The notes under the pieces are model-generated. The model was given only the letters and a program-made list of their open reading frames with translations, was not told where the DNA came from and did no database searches. From Bacilli bacterium (GTDB lineage: Bacteria; Bacillota_I; Bacilli_A; ML615J-28; CAG-313), in NCBI GenBank assembly GCA_017398545.1, contig JAFQFT010000015.1, positions 1-48,045 of the forward strand: a DNA stretch of 48,045 nucleotides, written 5' to 3'. Of the stretch, positions 1 through 8,321 are shown piece by piece (position 1 is the first letter of the stretch; each line of letters begins with the position of its first letter). Position numbers and translations under genes: made by a program.

Positions 1-2282
1 GAACTAATAATAACATTAAAAATTGTTATAATTAATAATATTAATGGTACATACCACAATTTAAAGAATAATAATTGGATTTTTGTTGAATATTCATAAA
101 CTATTAAATAATCAACCAACAATACTCCAAATAATGAAAATATTATTGATAAAATAAATGGTATTGTAATCATTAGAACTAATTGATAATAATATATTTT
201 TTTAATATCTTTTATTGTTATTCCTATTGATCTAAGTATTCCATTTTCTTTATCCTTTGATTTAATAGTTTGGTTAATTGAGTTTATAGAAATCAATAGT
301 GTTATTACTAATAATACTATAAAAATAATTAAGCAGATTAGTCTTGCTAACAATAATCCATCTTCAAAATTATTTATTGCTCTTGTATAAGAATAATATG
401 TCGTGATATTATATTTTTCGCAATTGTTTGATATAAAAGCATATAAATTTTCAACAGATGATGTCTTTACCATAATTTGATACTCTTTACTAGTATCATA
501 AATTTTTTCGCAAATATCATAAGACGTATAAATTGCATATTGATATCCATTATAAATAATACCTTTAACTTTCAAATCCGGAATTTCTACAATTTTATTA
601 TTTCCAAAATCAAATTTAAAACTTATTGTATCACCAATATGTGTAGGTTTTCTTTGAAGTATGGGGTTAAAATGATAATTATCTCCTAGATAATATTCAA
701 CATCTGAAAACTCATTGAAAAAATGATTATATAAATCTAAAGACAAGTATATTTCATTATTGCTAGCTGTTGGAATATTTTCATATTTATAAATATTCTT
801 ATCATCAAAAATACTATAGTTATTTTGCATGTGACTAAATTCCATAGATCTATTAATTTTCTTAGAATTAACAGATAGTTCATAAGCTTGATTTTCACTA
901 GTGCTTAAAATACATCGCTGAACTTTTGCTTTTTTATATAAACTATTAGATTTAGAAAAAATATATGAATGAGTTTTAAAATAGAATTCCTCATTTTCAG
1001 CATCAGAATGAGTTGTACCATTATTAAATTCATTAAAACCAGATTTAATTATTCCATCTATTTTGAAATACATTCCATTAAAGAAATAATATTTATTAAC
1101 TAATTCTTCTAAAGGAAAATCTTTTTCGACTACTTGTTCTCCTTCAACATCATATAATATTTCTCCTAAATGTAATGATGTCAATAAGTATTTATCTAAA
1201 ATATAAATTCCTTCATATGATATTTCATTATAGCCTTCGTACAGCTCATAACCCATATTCAACAATTCTTGATATGATTCTATTTCTTCATTTACAATAT
1301 ACGTAATATTGGGGTTTTGAGTTAGTATTTCATTAGCTGTTATGAAATTCAATTCAGTATCATCATTATTATAGCCATATATATAAAATCTTTCTATATC
1401 ATTTGATTGTATATTTTTAGCATCTACATAACTTCTATCAAAATTTACAATTGCAAAGGAAATACTTAAAAGTGTAAATAATAATACTAATGAAATTAGT
1501 GATATAAAATATCTTAATTTTTTACTAAATAAATTTTTTAAACTTAGTTTAAATACCAATTTATTGGCAAGTCTATTTGCTATTTTTGGGCTATATGCTT
1601 CAGCACTTGATGTTTCAATATTTGGATTGCTATCGGAAATAACAACTCCGTCCTCAAATTTAATTATTCTATCTGCATACTTTTGTGCTAAATCATCATT
1701 ATGTGTCACTATAATAACAAGTTTTTCTTTCGATAATTCTTTTAATAATGAGAATATTTCAACGCTCATCTCTTTATTCAAATTACCAGTTGGTTCATCA
1801 GCTAATAATATTTTACTATTTTTCAATAATGCTCTAGCAATTGCTACTCTTTGAATTTGTCCGCCAGACATTTCATATGAATATCTTGCTTCATAATTTT
1901 CCAACCCTACACTCAATAATGCATCATGAATTAATTGTTTCCTTTCAACATCACTTTTGTTATAACATACTATTGATAAATTTTCATATATAGTTAGATC
2001 AGGAATTAAGTTAAAATCTTGAAATATAAAACCAATTGTATCATTACGCCATATATCATAATCTTTTGATTTTATGTCATATGAATTATAAACTAAATTT
2101 CCTGTTGTTGGTTCATCTAATCCGCCAATGATATTAAGTAATGTTGATTTTCCACACCCTGATGGTCCTAATATTACATTACAACCTTTATCACTAAATT
2201 TTAAATTGACATCTTTCAATGCGTGAACTAATACTCTTGATTTACTACTATATACTTTACTTATATTCTTTAATTCTAGCAT
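1..2282 (-). CDS. ABC transporter, ATPase fused to FtsX-like permease (MacB-like), 3' end cut by window edge
   Basis: This frame is open from the ATG at 2282 to the window edge (760 codons) and no stop is reached. Residues 1 to about 230 form an ABC ATPase with Walker A GPSGCGKST, signature MSGGQ, Walker B ILLADEPTGN and switch His VTHND. A first transmembrane segment follows near residue 250, then a long, probably extracellular region of about 350 residues. The permease helices begin with the FtsX-type phrase GILRSIGIT and are cut off by the edge. This order matches MacB/LolCDE-like exporters and bacteriocin or lipoprotein transporters. The substrate is not evident. The start is fixed by the Shine-Dalgarno AGGGAG about 8 nt upstream, and a good promoter lies at 2326-2354. 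ATPase call sure; role unknown. Confidence 0.9.
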   Translation of the reverse strand, partial: MLELKNISKVYSSKSRVLVHALKDVNLKFSDKGCNVILGPSGCGKSTLLNIIGGLDEPTTGNLVYNSYDIKSKDYDIWRNDTIGFIFQDFNLIPDLTIYENLSIVCYNKSDVERKQLIHDALLSVGLENYEARYSYEMSGGQIQRVAIARALLKNSKILLADEPTGNLNKEMSVEIFSLLKELSKEKLVIIVTHNDDLAQKYADRIIKFEDGVVISDSNPNIETSSAEAYSPKIANRLANKLVFKLSLKNLFSKKLRYFISLISLVLLFTLLSISFAIVNFDRSYVDAKNIQSNDIERFYIYGYNNDDTELNFITANEILTQNPNITYIVNEEIESYQELLNMGYELYEGYNEISYEGIYILDKYLLTSLHLGEILYDVEGEQVVEKDFPLEELVNKYYFFNGMYFKIDGIIKSGFNEFNNGTTHSDAENEEFYFKTHSYIFSKSNSLYKKAKVQRCILSTSENQAYELSVNSKKINRSMEFSHMQNNYSIFDDKNIYKYENIPTASNNEIYLSLDLYNHFFNEFSDVEYYLGDNYHFNPILQRKPTHIGDTISFKFDFGNNKIVEIPDLKVKGIIYNGYQYAIYTSYDICEKIYDTSKEYQIMVKTSSVENLYAFISNNCEKYNITTYYSYTRAINNFEDGLLLARLICLIIFIVLLVITLLISINSINQTIKSKDKENGILRSIGITIKDIKKIYYYQLVLMITIPFILSIIFSLFGVLLVDYLIVYEYSTKIQLLFFKLWYVPLILLIITIFNVIIS

Positions 2283-2325
2283 AGCAGATTCTCCCTGTCT
2301 ATTAATCTTTTATTTAATTGTTTAT

Positions 2326-2354
2326 ATTATACTACAATTCAAATTTTATTTCAA
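2326..2354 (-). promoter_or_regulatory. Promoter of the ABC transporter gene
   Basis: Read on the minus strand: -35 TTGAAA (2349-2354), a 17-nt spacer and -10 TATAAT (2326-2331). It lies about 45 nt upstream of the ABC start codon. Confidence 0.75.
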
Positions 2355-2371
2355 ACATTATCTCTTATTGG

Positions 2372-2434
2372 TTCAAATCCCATCAACCGACTATTTTTTC
2401 ACCCCTTATAAAATACCCTATATTCAAATCCCAT
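2372..2434. repeat. Two copies of a 12-bp motif resembling a tRNA T-arm
   Basis: TTCAAATCCCAT occurs at 2372-2383 and again at 2423-2434, 51 bp apart, between the tRNA operon and the ABC gene. The motif resembles the 3' T-arm of a tRNA. It may be remnants of tRNA gene ends or a chance repeat. No complete tRNA folds here. Confidence 0.4.
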
Positions 2435-2474
2435 TAGTTGCTAAAATCAGAAAAATTTACAGAAAAATAAAAAA

Positions 2475-2494
2475 ATGCACCTAAATAGATGCAT
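2475..2494 (-). terminator. Terminator of the tRNA operon
   Basis: On the minus strand ATGCATC pairs with GGTGCAT (one G-U pair) around a 6-nt loop and is followed by a run of seven T. It lies 70 nt past the last tRNA. Confidence 0.75.
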
Positions 2495-2565
2495 AATTCC
2501 TTGATTTTGATGTTAAAATCGTTATATTTTTACTATAAATCTGATGACTTATAGACACATTCTAA

Positions 2566-2639
2566 TGGAGCAGGTGACGGGAATCGAACCCGCATAACCA
2601 GCTTGGAAGGCTGGGGTTCTGCCATTGAACTACACCTGC
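2566..2639 (-). tRNA. tRNA-Gly (TCC)
   Basis: The cloverleaf has acceptor stem GCAGGTG/CACCTGC, anticodon stem CCAGC/GCTGG with loop CTTCCAA (anticodon TCC), T-loop TTCGATT and an encoded CCA at 2566-2568. It is the last gene of the five-tRNA transcript. Confidence 0.95.
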
Positions 2640-2645
2640 TTATAA

Positions 2646-2722
2646 TGGTCGGGACTGCAGGATTCGAACCTGTGACCCTCTGGTCCCAAACCAGATGCTC
2701 TACCAAGCTGAGCTAAGTCCCG
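2646..2722 (-). tRNA. tRNA-Pro (TGG)
   Basis: The acceptor begins CGGGACT and pairs with AGTCCCG. Anticodon stem CTGG/CCAG encloses TGG, T-loop is TTCGAAT, and CCA is encoded. It lies 6 nt upstream of tRNA-Gly. Confidence 0.95.
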
Positions 2723-2743
2723 AAAATAAATATTGAATTTTAA

Positions 2744-2820
2744 TGGCACGCCCGAGAGGATTCGAACCCCCAACCCCTTGATCCGTAGTCAAGTATTCTA
2801 TCCAATTGAACTACGGGCGC
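2744..2820 (-). tRNA. tRNA-Arg (ACG)
   Basis: The acceptor GCGCCCG pairs with CGGGCGT (last pair a wobble). Anticodon stem CTTGA/TCAAG holds loop CTACGGA (anticodon ACG, normally read as ICG). CCA is encoded at 2744-2746. An A34 anticodon implies that a TadA-type deaminase is encoded elsewhere. Confidence 0.95.
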
Positions 2821-2828
2821 ATTTAAAA

Positions 2829-2905
2829 TGGCGGTCCCAACGGGACTCGAACCCGCGATCTCCAGTGTGACAGACTGACATGTTAACCAACTACACCATA
2901 GGACC
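2829..2905 (-). tRNA. tRNA-Asp (GTC)
   Basis: The acceptor GGTCCTA pairs with TGGGACC (one G-U). The anticodon loop CTGTCAC gives GTC. T-loop is TTCGAGT and CCA is encoded. Confidence 0.95.
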
Positions 2906-2915
2906 AAGAAAAATT

Positions 2916-2998
2916 TGGTGCGGGTGACAGGACTTGAACCTGCACTCGTAAGAACTAGATCCTAAGTCTAGCGCGTCTGCCAATTTCGCCACACCCGC
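2916..2998 (-). tRNA. tRNA-Leu (TAG)
   Basis: This is the first gene of the tRNA operon. Acceptor GCGGGTG pairs with CACCCGC, the anticodon loop CTTAGGA gives TAG, a class II variable arm precedes T-loop TTCAAGT, and CCA is encoded. Confidence 0.95.
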
Positions 2999-3029
2999 AA
3001 ATTTCCTACACTCTCTTGAATGCTATAAT

Positions 3030-3058
3030 AGTATAGCATATTTTATTAAATGAGTCAA
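3030..3058 (-). promoter_or_regulatory. Promoter of the five-tRNA operon
   Basis: Near-consensus on the minus strand: -35 TTGACT (3053-3058), 17-nt spacer, -10 TATACT (3030-3035), 32 nt before tRNA-Leu. Its -35 box is only 6 nt beyond the terminator of the preceding gene. Confidence 0.85.
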
Positions 3059-3064
3059 GAAAAA

Positions 3065-3091
3065 AGAACTTTCTTTTTACGAAAGTTCTTG
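3065..3091 (-). terminator. Terminator of the phosphodiester-glycosidase gene
   Basis: A 10-bp stem AAGAACTTTC/GAAAGTTCTT with a short loop is followed on the minus strand by a T run. It lies 12 nt after the stop codon at 3103. Confidence 0.8.
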
Positions 3092-3102
3092 ATTTTTAAT
3101 TA

Positions 3103-5370
3103 TTAATGTTTCTTTTTAAATACTATAATCACTGAAATAGCACTTAATAAAGATATAATTAACGTAGCATTCTTATTACCACATTTTTTCTTAGCAGGTT
3201 CAGGAGTATAATTTGGATCTGTTTCTCCGCATTCACACTTTCCTTCAATAAACTCATGAACGTGTGGTGGTTCATAGTTTGGATCTGTTTCTCCACATTC
3301 GCACTTACCTTCTACAAAGTTATGAACGTGTGGTGGTACGTAGTTTGGATCTGTTTCTCCACATTCGCACTTACCTTCTACAAAGTTATGAACGTGTGGT
3401 GGTACGTAGTTTGGATCTGTTTCTCCACATTCGCATTTACCTTCTACAAAGTTATGAACGTGTGGTGGTACGTAGTTTGGATCTTTTTCTCCACATTCAC
3501 ATACACCATCAATAAATTCATGTTCGTGTGGTGGTTCAACTTCTTTTTCAATAATATATGTAGAATTCCCTGTTGAACTAGGAATAGCACCTACATTAAA
3601 CGTTAATACGATTGTAAATTCAGGAGTCGTTACAAGTGATTTATCTAAATAATATACTGTATTATTTAAATCTAGTGTTTTACCTTTTCTATCATATTTA
3701 AGCCTTGCGTTAAATAACGTATTAAATTCATCTACTACTTTATATTTAATTATATAATGAGTATCTGTTTCAATATAAGAATAGTCTATTAAATATGGCC
3801 TTGCTTTACCAGTTGTAAAAGTCATAGGTTTAGACGTATTTCTAATTTTATTTCCTTGATATTCTAAATCATAACTAAATGTCAATGAATATTCTTTATT
3901 AGGAACTAAGTCTTCCCATACAAATACATCTGAAGTAATTTCTTTTGTATCAGTATGACCTTCTGCTTCAACTGTTGCAACAACATTTGAAATTACAACA
4001 TCTTTACATTTTGCTAAATAGGATATTTCAAGTGTAGTATCAGTAACTTCATCAATATATAGCTTCATTTCAGGTACTACTACTAATATACCATTTGCAT
4101 CATGACGTTCTCCACCATCTGAAGGAGAATTCATAACATCAAAGCCACCTTGATCGTTTCTAATAATCATTGTTGTAGAGCCGCCACCATCTAAGTTATA
4201 AGCTTCTTCTACACCATAATACATCATCATAGTAGATAGTTCATCATAAGTCATACCATACATTCCCTTAGCAGTTTGACGTCCATCTACAGTAACCATT
4301 ACGATTGAACCATCAGATTTTTTACCAATTACTGTTCTTGGATGACGATAATGACTCATTCCATCAGATGCAGCTTGATGTTCGCCATTTAATACAAGTT
4401 GTGCACCACATCCTGAAATATTATCACAATCAGCATAATCGCCAATAATATCTTGTTGAACACGTACTAAAGGCATTTGTTCAAGTAATCCTTGAACTTC
4501 TTCATTTTCAGTAACTAATGCAAATTGTCCAATATATAAATCAGCCGCTTTATCAACAGCAGAAACTTGTCCTCTACCATACATTTGTTTACTATTTGTT
4601 GCGTAACCTCTTTGTTGACCTTCAATTAAATATGAATTTTCGGCAGGTGTAGTTGCAGTAACAGTTTCTCTAATATCATTATTTAAAACATAATATGAAA
4701 AATATAATGCAATTTCATCACCAGTTGGAGTTTCATTAAACTTATCAATTTTATAAGTTGCTACTTCTTCTTCTGCTTCATTATAAATTGTTAATGTATG
4801 ATAATCAGTAAATTTTAATTCTTTACCACCAATAAGTGAATTTGTAGTTCCATCATTAGTAAAACCTACTTGTCTTCCACTTGATACAGCACGAACTACT
4901 TCTCCATTATTTACAGCAGCACCTGTTGTTTGTTTAGGGAGTGCACCATTTGAATTAATATCAAAGAAGTCACCATTAATACCTGCAATAACAACCCAAC
5001 CAGGATTCTTAAATTCAAAGTCTCTTGCTAGTGTTGTAAGTGTTTGAGTAGTCCATCCACTTGCTGAACTATATGTCCAGTTAACAACTTTCATAACTGA
5101 TGAAGTTGGGACCTCTAAATAATTAACTACTTGAGGATCAAGAGTATTTGTACCACCAATTTGTGTAGTACTTTTACTTACCGCAATATCATTAATATAT
5201 CTAATACCATAATCAATTATTTCATCAGATAAACGATTTGTAACTTGATATTGAGCATCTCCTGCTGAATATAATGTATCATCAAATTCAATATCTGCTT
5301 TTAAATTTACTTTACTTGTAAATATAAGTGTAAAACTAAAAATTAAAATTGCTATAAAAATCTTTTTCAT
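3103..5370 (-). CDS. Secreted phosphodiester glycosidase-domain protein (NAGPA/DUF2233) with HxH/CxC repeats and a C-terminal membrane tail
   Basis: The 755-residue protein starts with a Sec signal (MKKIFIAILIF..., about residues 1-25). Residues about 125-430 match the phosphodiester glycosidase family known from the mammalian uncovering enzyme NAGPA: GINGDFFD near 132, VTVDGRQ near 365 and NLDGGGSTTM near 395, where the DGGGS turn is the family hallmark. A beta-rich, probably Ig/Fn3-like part follows. Residues 613-722 are five 22-residue repeats containing HxH and CxCG. The end is KKKCG, a short hydrophobic stretch and FKKKH, so the protein is probably retained at the membrane or sorted there. 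Known bacterial relatives act on extracellular glycans or glycan-phosphates; the substrate here is unknown. Shine-Dalgarno AGGAAG precedes the ATG. It is a single-gene transcript with its own promoter and terminator. Confidence 0.8.
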   Translation of the reverse strand: MKKIFIAILIFSFTLIFTSKVNLKADIEFDDTLYSAGDAQYQVTNRLSDEIIDYGIRYINDIAVSKSTTQIGGTNTLDPQVVNYLEVPTSSVMKVVNWTYSSASGWTTQTLTTLARDFEFKNPGWVVIAGINGDFFDINSNGALPKQTTGAAVNNGEVVRAVSSGRQVGFTNDGTTNSLIGGKELKFTDYHTLTIYNEAEEEVATYKIDKFNETPTGDEIALYFSYYVLNNDIRETVTATTPAENSYLIEGQQRGYATNSKQMYGRGQVSAVDKAADLYIGQFALVTENEEVQGLLEQMPLVRVQQDIIGDYADCDNISGCGAQLVLNGEHQAASDGMSHYRHPRTVIGKKSDGSIVMVTVDGRQTAKGMYGMTYDELSTMMMYYGVEEAYNLDGGGSTTMIIRNDQGGFDVMNSPSDGGERHDANGILVVVPEMKLYIDEVTDTTLEISYLAKCKDVVISNVVATVEAEGHTDTKEITSDVFVWEDLVPNKEYSLTFSYDLEYQGNKIRNTSKPMTFTTGKARPYLIDYSYIETDTHYIIKYKVVDEFNTLFNARLKYDRKGKTLDLNNTVYYLDKSLVTTPEFTIVLTFNVGAIPSSTGNSTYIIEKEVEPPHEHEFIDGVCECGEKDPNYVPPHVHNFVEGKCECGETDPNYVPPHVHNFVEGKCECGETDPNYVPPHVHNFVEGKCECGETDPNYEPPHVHEFIEGKCECGETDPNYTPEPAKKKCGNKNATLIISLLSAISVIIVFKKKH
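3205..3534 (-). repeat. Five tandem 66-bp units encoding 22-residue HxH/CxC repeats
   Basis: Five head-to-tail units lie inside the preceding gene, each encoding a variant of PPHVHNFVEGKCECG followed by ETDPNYV. The three middle units are almost identical at the DNA level, pointing to recent duplication or gene conversion. The outer units are more diverged. This also generates long antisense open frames with no coding support. Confidence 0.9.
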
Positions 5371-5395
5371 AACGCCTCTTCCTTTCTATACTCAT

Positions 5396-5424
5396 ATTAT
5401 ACCATAAATTTTTAATTATGTATA
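5396..5424 (-). promoter_or_regulatory. Promoter of the phosphodiester-glycosidase gene
   Basis: Extended -10 TGGTATAAT (TATAAT at 5396-5401) with a weak -35 TATACA (5419-5424) 17 nt upstream, 25 nt before the start codon. Confidence 0.6.
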
Positions 5425-5500
5425 TTTACTTATTAATATTTTTATAAATCACTTATTAGCTTTTAAAAATATACCTAATTTAAGCCTTAAATAAGAAAAA

Positions 5501-5522
5501 AGAGTAAACTTTTGTTTACTCT
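5501..5522 (-). terminator. Terminator of efp
   Basis: Stem AGAGTAAAC/GTTTACTCT with a 4-nt loop is followed on the minus strand by TTTTTTCTTATT, 17 nt after the efp stop. Confidence 0.85.
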
Positions 5523-5538
5523 TCTAACTTTAATGTTA

Positions 5539-6096
5539 TCAACCTTTACAGCTGTATTTACCATCAAATGTAGTTACAACGATCTTTTCACCTTGTTCAA
5601 TGAAAAGAGGAACTTTAACTACTAAGCCAGTTTCAATAGTAACTTCTTTTTGAGCGTTAGTTGCTGTATTACCACTAACTGCTGGAGCAGCTTCAGTAAC
5701 AACAAATGTCATTTTTTCAGGTAAGTTTACACCTAAGATTTCTGAACCATAGAATACAATTTCAATAATTTGTCCTTCTAGTAAGAATTTCTTTTCCCAT
5801 TCAAGACGTTCTTCAGGAATTTCAACTTGATCATATGTTTCCATATCCATGAAACAATATGTTTCACCACCATAAAGATATTGCATCTTTTTCTTTTCGA
5901 TGATAGCTTGTTCCATTTTTTCACCAGCTGTAAATGTAATATCATTTACAGAACCAGTTCTTAAATTACGAAGCTTAGTTCTTACGAAAGCTCCACCTTT
6001 ACCAGGTTTTACATGTTGGAATTCAATAATTTGATAAATTGCATTATTATATAAAATTGTCATACCTGTCTTAAAATCTGCAGTAGAAATAGCCAT
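5539..6096 (-). CDS. efp: Elongation factor P
   Basis: EF-P enters the ribosomal E-site and relieves stalling at polyproline stretches. The 185-residue length and three-domain layout fit the family. The N-terminal KOW-like domain carries the loop HVKPGKGGAF, whose tip Lys33 is the residue modified in many bacteria (5-aminopentanol in Bacillus, beta-lysine in Escherichia). The C-terminal OB domains contain GETYCFMDMETYDQVEI and end DGKYSCKG. The stop is TGA followed directly by TAA. No modification enzyme is visible nearby. It is a single-gene transcript with its own promoter and terminator, divergent from ispH. Confidence 0.96.
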   Translation of the reverse strand: MAISTADFKTGMTILYNNAIYQIIEFQHVKPGKGGAFVRTKLRNLRTGSVNDITFTAGEKMEQAIIEKKKMQYLYGGETYCFMDMETYDQVEIPEERLEWEKKFLLEGQIIEIVFYGSEILGVNLPEKMTFVVTEAAPAVSGNTATNAQKEVTIETGLVVKVPLFIEQGEKIVVTTFDGKYSCKG

Positions 6097-6138
6097 TTTT
6101 ATAAATCCTCCATTAATATTATTATTTCATACTTTCCT

Positions 6139-6167
6139 ATTATATCAAAAATTAGATATCTTTTCAA
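6139..6167 (-). promoter_or_regulatory. Promoter of efp
   Basis: -35 TTGAAA (6162-6167), 17-nt spacer, -10 TATAAT (6139-6144) on the minus strand, about 40 nt before the start codon. Confidence 0.8.
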
Positions 6168-6199
6168 GTCATATATTTTATTTTTATAAAATATTTTGT

Positions 6200-6205
6200 T
6201 ATAAT
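6200..6205 (+). promoter_or_regulatory. -10 box of the ispH promoter
   Basis: TATAAT lies 20 nt upstream of the ispH ATG. No convincing -35 box stands at 17 nt, so only the -10 is called. Confidence 0.5.
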
Positions 6206-6224
6206 ATATTAGAAGGTGATAAAA

Positions 6225-7145
6225 ATGAATAAACCAAACATAATTAAACTAAAAGAACAAGGATTTTGTTATGGTGTAAAACGAGCTATTAAATTAGTAG
6301 TTAATGCTGTTAATGATACTTCTATAAAAAAACCAATTTATTTACTAGGAAACTTAGTACATAATTCTCATATTGATGACCTGCTAAAAGAACTAGGTGT
6401 CATCGTAATAACAGGAGATATTAGACTTTCAATGTTAGATAATATTCCAAACGCATCAACTGTAGTATTTTCTGCACATGGGGTTAGTCAAAAAGTAAAA
6501 GATAAAGCCAAACAAAAAGATATGTTTATAATTGATACTACATGTCCTTATGTAGAACAAACATTTAAACTTATTGAAAAAGAAGCTATTACTTCAGATA
6601 TCTATTTTATAGGAAAATCTAATCATCCAGAAAGTATTGCGGCTAGTGAAATATCCGACCATGTTTTTATTTTAGATCCTAAAAATATTTATAATGAGAA
6701 AATAAACAAAGATAAATTAAAAGTTGCTCATCAAACTACAATGTCTTGTTATGATATTGAAAATATCTTTAAAGAAATTAAAGAAGTTTATCCTAACGCA
6801 ACAGTTTTAGATATGGTTTGTAAAGTAACAGAAAATAGACAAAATCAACTAAATAACATATCTAACTTGAGATTAGAAGGAACAACGCAAATTATAATTG
6901 TTGGAGATAAAAAAAGTAACAATTCAACTAAACTTTTTGAACTAGCAACAAGAATTAAAATTGCTGATGCAGTATTTGTGAGTGAAGTTACAGAACTTAA
7001 TTTAGAAATCTCTAGAACATATGATAACATTATTATTGCATCAGGAACATCTACTCCTGAGGCATTAGTTGATGAAATAATAGATGCAATAAGTTCAAAT
7101 GAGTTATTTGTTAAATCTAGTATTTTGCCTATTAATTTAATATAA
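6225..7145 (+). CDS. ispH: 4-hydroxy-3-methylbut-2-enyl diphosphate reductase
   Basis: IspH catalyses the last step of the MEP isoprenoid pathway, reducing HMBPP to IPP and DMAPP with an iron-sulfur cluster. The three cluster cysteines sit in GFCYGVKRA, DTTCPYV and MVCKVTENRQ; substrate-binding motifs NLVHNSH, SAHGVS and KSNHPES are also present. The third cysteine motif (VCKVT) departs from the usual TICxAT. I place the start at ATG 6225 (306 residues), because AAGGTGA just upstream is a well-spaced Shine-Dalgarno. The GTG at 6216 would lie inside that site. Presence of the MEP pathway argues against a strongly reduced mycoplasma. Confidence 0.93.
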   Translation: MNKPNIIKLKEQGFCYGVKRAIKLVVNAVNDTSIKKPIYLLGNLVHNSHIDDLLKELGVIVITGDIRLSMLDNIPNASTVVFSAHGVSQKVKDKAKQKDMFIIDTTCPYVEQTFKLIEKEAITSDIYFIGKSNHPESIAASEISDHVFILDPKNIYNEKINKDKLKVAHQTTMSCYDIENIFKEIKEVYPNATVLDMVCKVTENRQNQLNNISNLRLEGTTQIIIVGDKKSNNSTKLFELATRIKIADAVFVSEVTELNLEISRTYDNIIIASGTSTPEALVDEIIDAISSNELFVKSSILPINLI

Positions 7146-7146
7146 A

Positions 7147-7169
7147 AAGTGGTAAATCAATTACCACTT
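7147..7169. terminator. Bidirectional terminator between ispH and the phosphatase-superfamily gene
   Basis: Stem AAGTGGTAA/TTACCACTT with a 5-nt loop; T run on the plus side and A run on the left give U-tracts in both directions between convergent genes. Confidence 0.85.
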
Positions 7170-7175
7170 CTTTTT

Positions 7176-8306
7176 TTATTCTTCAACTTCTTCTTTTGGA
7201 TCTTTACGTTTTAATAAGATAACACAAGTTTCCATTTCATCAGGAGTAATACCTGCGTGATGTGCTTTAAAGATTAAATCATCTTCTTTGATTTGTTGAG
7301 TAAAGTAATAACTACCTGTTCCTATTGCAACAAAGTCACCAAGAGCATATTCTACTACTTTATTAGGTTCATTAACTCCAGCCATTTTAGAATCTAAGAA
7401 TTCTTTTTTGCTCATTAACATAAATGATTCACTAAAGTATTTATTGAATAATTCTTTAAATTCTTCTTGTTTATTCTCTTTTACATAGAATTGTGCAAAT
7501 CTACCTTCACCAGCAAATGGTTTAGATAAACATTCCATAAAATCAGGATAATTAACAAGTTCTAATAGTTCAACATCAATTAAACCATGATCAGCTGTAA
7601 TAAGCACAATTGTTTCATTAGGAAGTTCTTCAGAAAGTTTATTGACTAATTCTTCAATTTCTAATAGTTTAACTTTTACGATTTGCGAAGTAGTTCCATA
7701 TTCATGCATCAAAGCATCTGGTTCATCCCAGTACATATATGTGAAGTTACTTTCTTCTTTTGTACAAATTTCTTTTACTTTATCAAAAGCTTCACTTAAA
7801 CTATTAACACCATTTTCACCCCAACTAGGATATACAGTATAGTGCTTAGCACGTTTTAAATGATTATACCAATAATCTCTTGGAATAACATCTTCTACTT
7901 TAAAATTAGTAAATGGGGCACTTGTTGCGTAAACTTCATTTTTAAATAATGTAATAGCAGGATCAGTATTATTTAAATATAAGTTCCATCCAAGCCAACC
8001 AGATTCAATTGGAGCAAGTCCAGTTGTAAATGTAGTTGTAGCTGCAACAGTAGTAGGCGGGAACACACTATGTAAATTCATAACTTGATGTGTTTTTAAA
8101 ATACTTCCATTACTACAGTTTTTATCAATAATATGACGTCCCATACCATCAAGTACCATTAAAACTACATGTTTATATTTTTTACTAAGTAAAAATTCAA
8201 TAAGTGCACTTGGTTCATAAGTTGTAGGTAAATTATAATTTTTCATAAGTGCAGCAGTAAAGTTTGCAATACTATTTTTATAAGTAACTAATTGTTTCTT
8301 TGCCAT
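7176..8306 (-). CDS. Alkaline phosphatase superfamily protein (type I phosphodiesterase/nucleotide pyrophosphatase fold)
   Basis: The 376-residue protein has no signal peptide, so it should be cytoplasmic. Metal-site motifs of the superfamily are visible: VLMVLDGMG near residue 50, the nucleophile region VFPPTTVAATTT near 85, DEPDALMHEYG near 195, LITADHGL near 235, and HHAGITPDE near 350. The nucleophile is most likely a Thr of PPTT. Families of this kind hydrolyse phosphodiesters, nucleotide pyrophosphates or phosphonates; the substrate cannot be told. It starts 15 nt after the FlaR-like gene and is probably co-transcribed with it. Confidence 0.8.
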   Translation of the reverse strand: MAKKQLVTYKNSIANFTAALMKNYNLPTTYEPSALIEFLLSKKYKHVVLMVLDGMGRHIIDKNCSNGSILKTHQVMNLHSVFPPTTVAATTTFTTGLAPIESGWLGWNLYLNNTDPAITLFKNEVYATSAPFTNFKVEDVIPRDYWYNHLKRAKHYTVYPSWGENGVNSLSEAFDKVKEICTKEESNFTYMYWDEPDALMHEYGTTSQIVKVKLLEIEELVNKLSEELPNETIVLITADHGLIDVELLELVNYPDFMECLSKPFAGEGRFAQFYVKENKQEEFKELFNKYFSESFMLMSKKEFLDSKMAGVNEPNKVVEYALGDFVAIGTGSYYFTQQIKEDDLIFKAHHAGITPDEMETCVILLKRKDPKEEVEE

Positions 8307-8321
8307 AATAAAATCTCTTTT

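Noticed and set aside
477..1854. Plus-strand open frames at 477-689 and 1564-1854
   Set aside because: They lie inside the continuous ABC transporter frame of the minus strand, which has all motifs; no ribosome sites.
3205..3534. Regular repeats considered as a CRISPR array
   Set aside because: The units are contiguous with no unique spacers and encode an in-frame protein repeat.
3256..3576. Two overlapping plus-strand open frames with Trp/Val-rich repeats
   Set aside because: They are antisense shadows of the 66-bp repeat array; no ribosome site, biased composition explained by the opposite strand.
5539..6096. Mycoplasma genetic code (TGA as Trp)
   Set aside because: Trp is TGG in all proteins, efp ends at a natural position with TGA followed by TAA, and no gene shows an internal TGA.
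6216..6224. GTG 6216 as the ispH start
   Set aside because: This GTG is part of the Shine-Dalgarno AAGGTGA serving the ATG at 6225.
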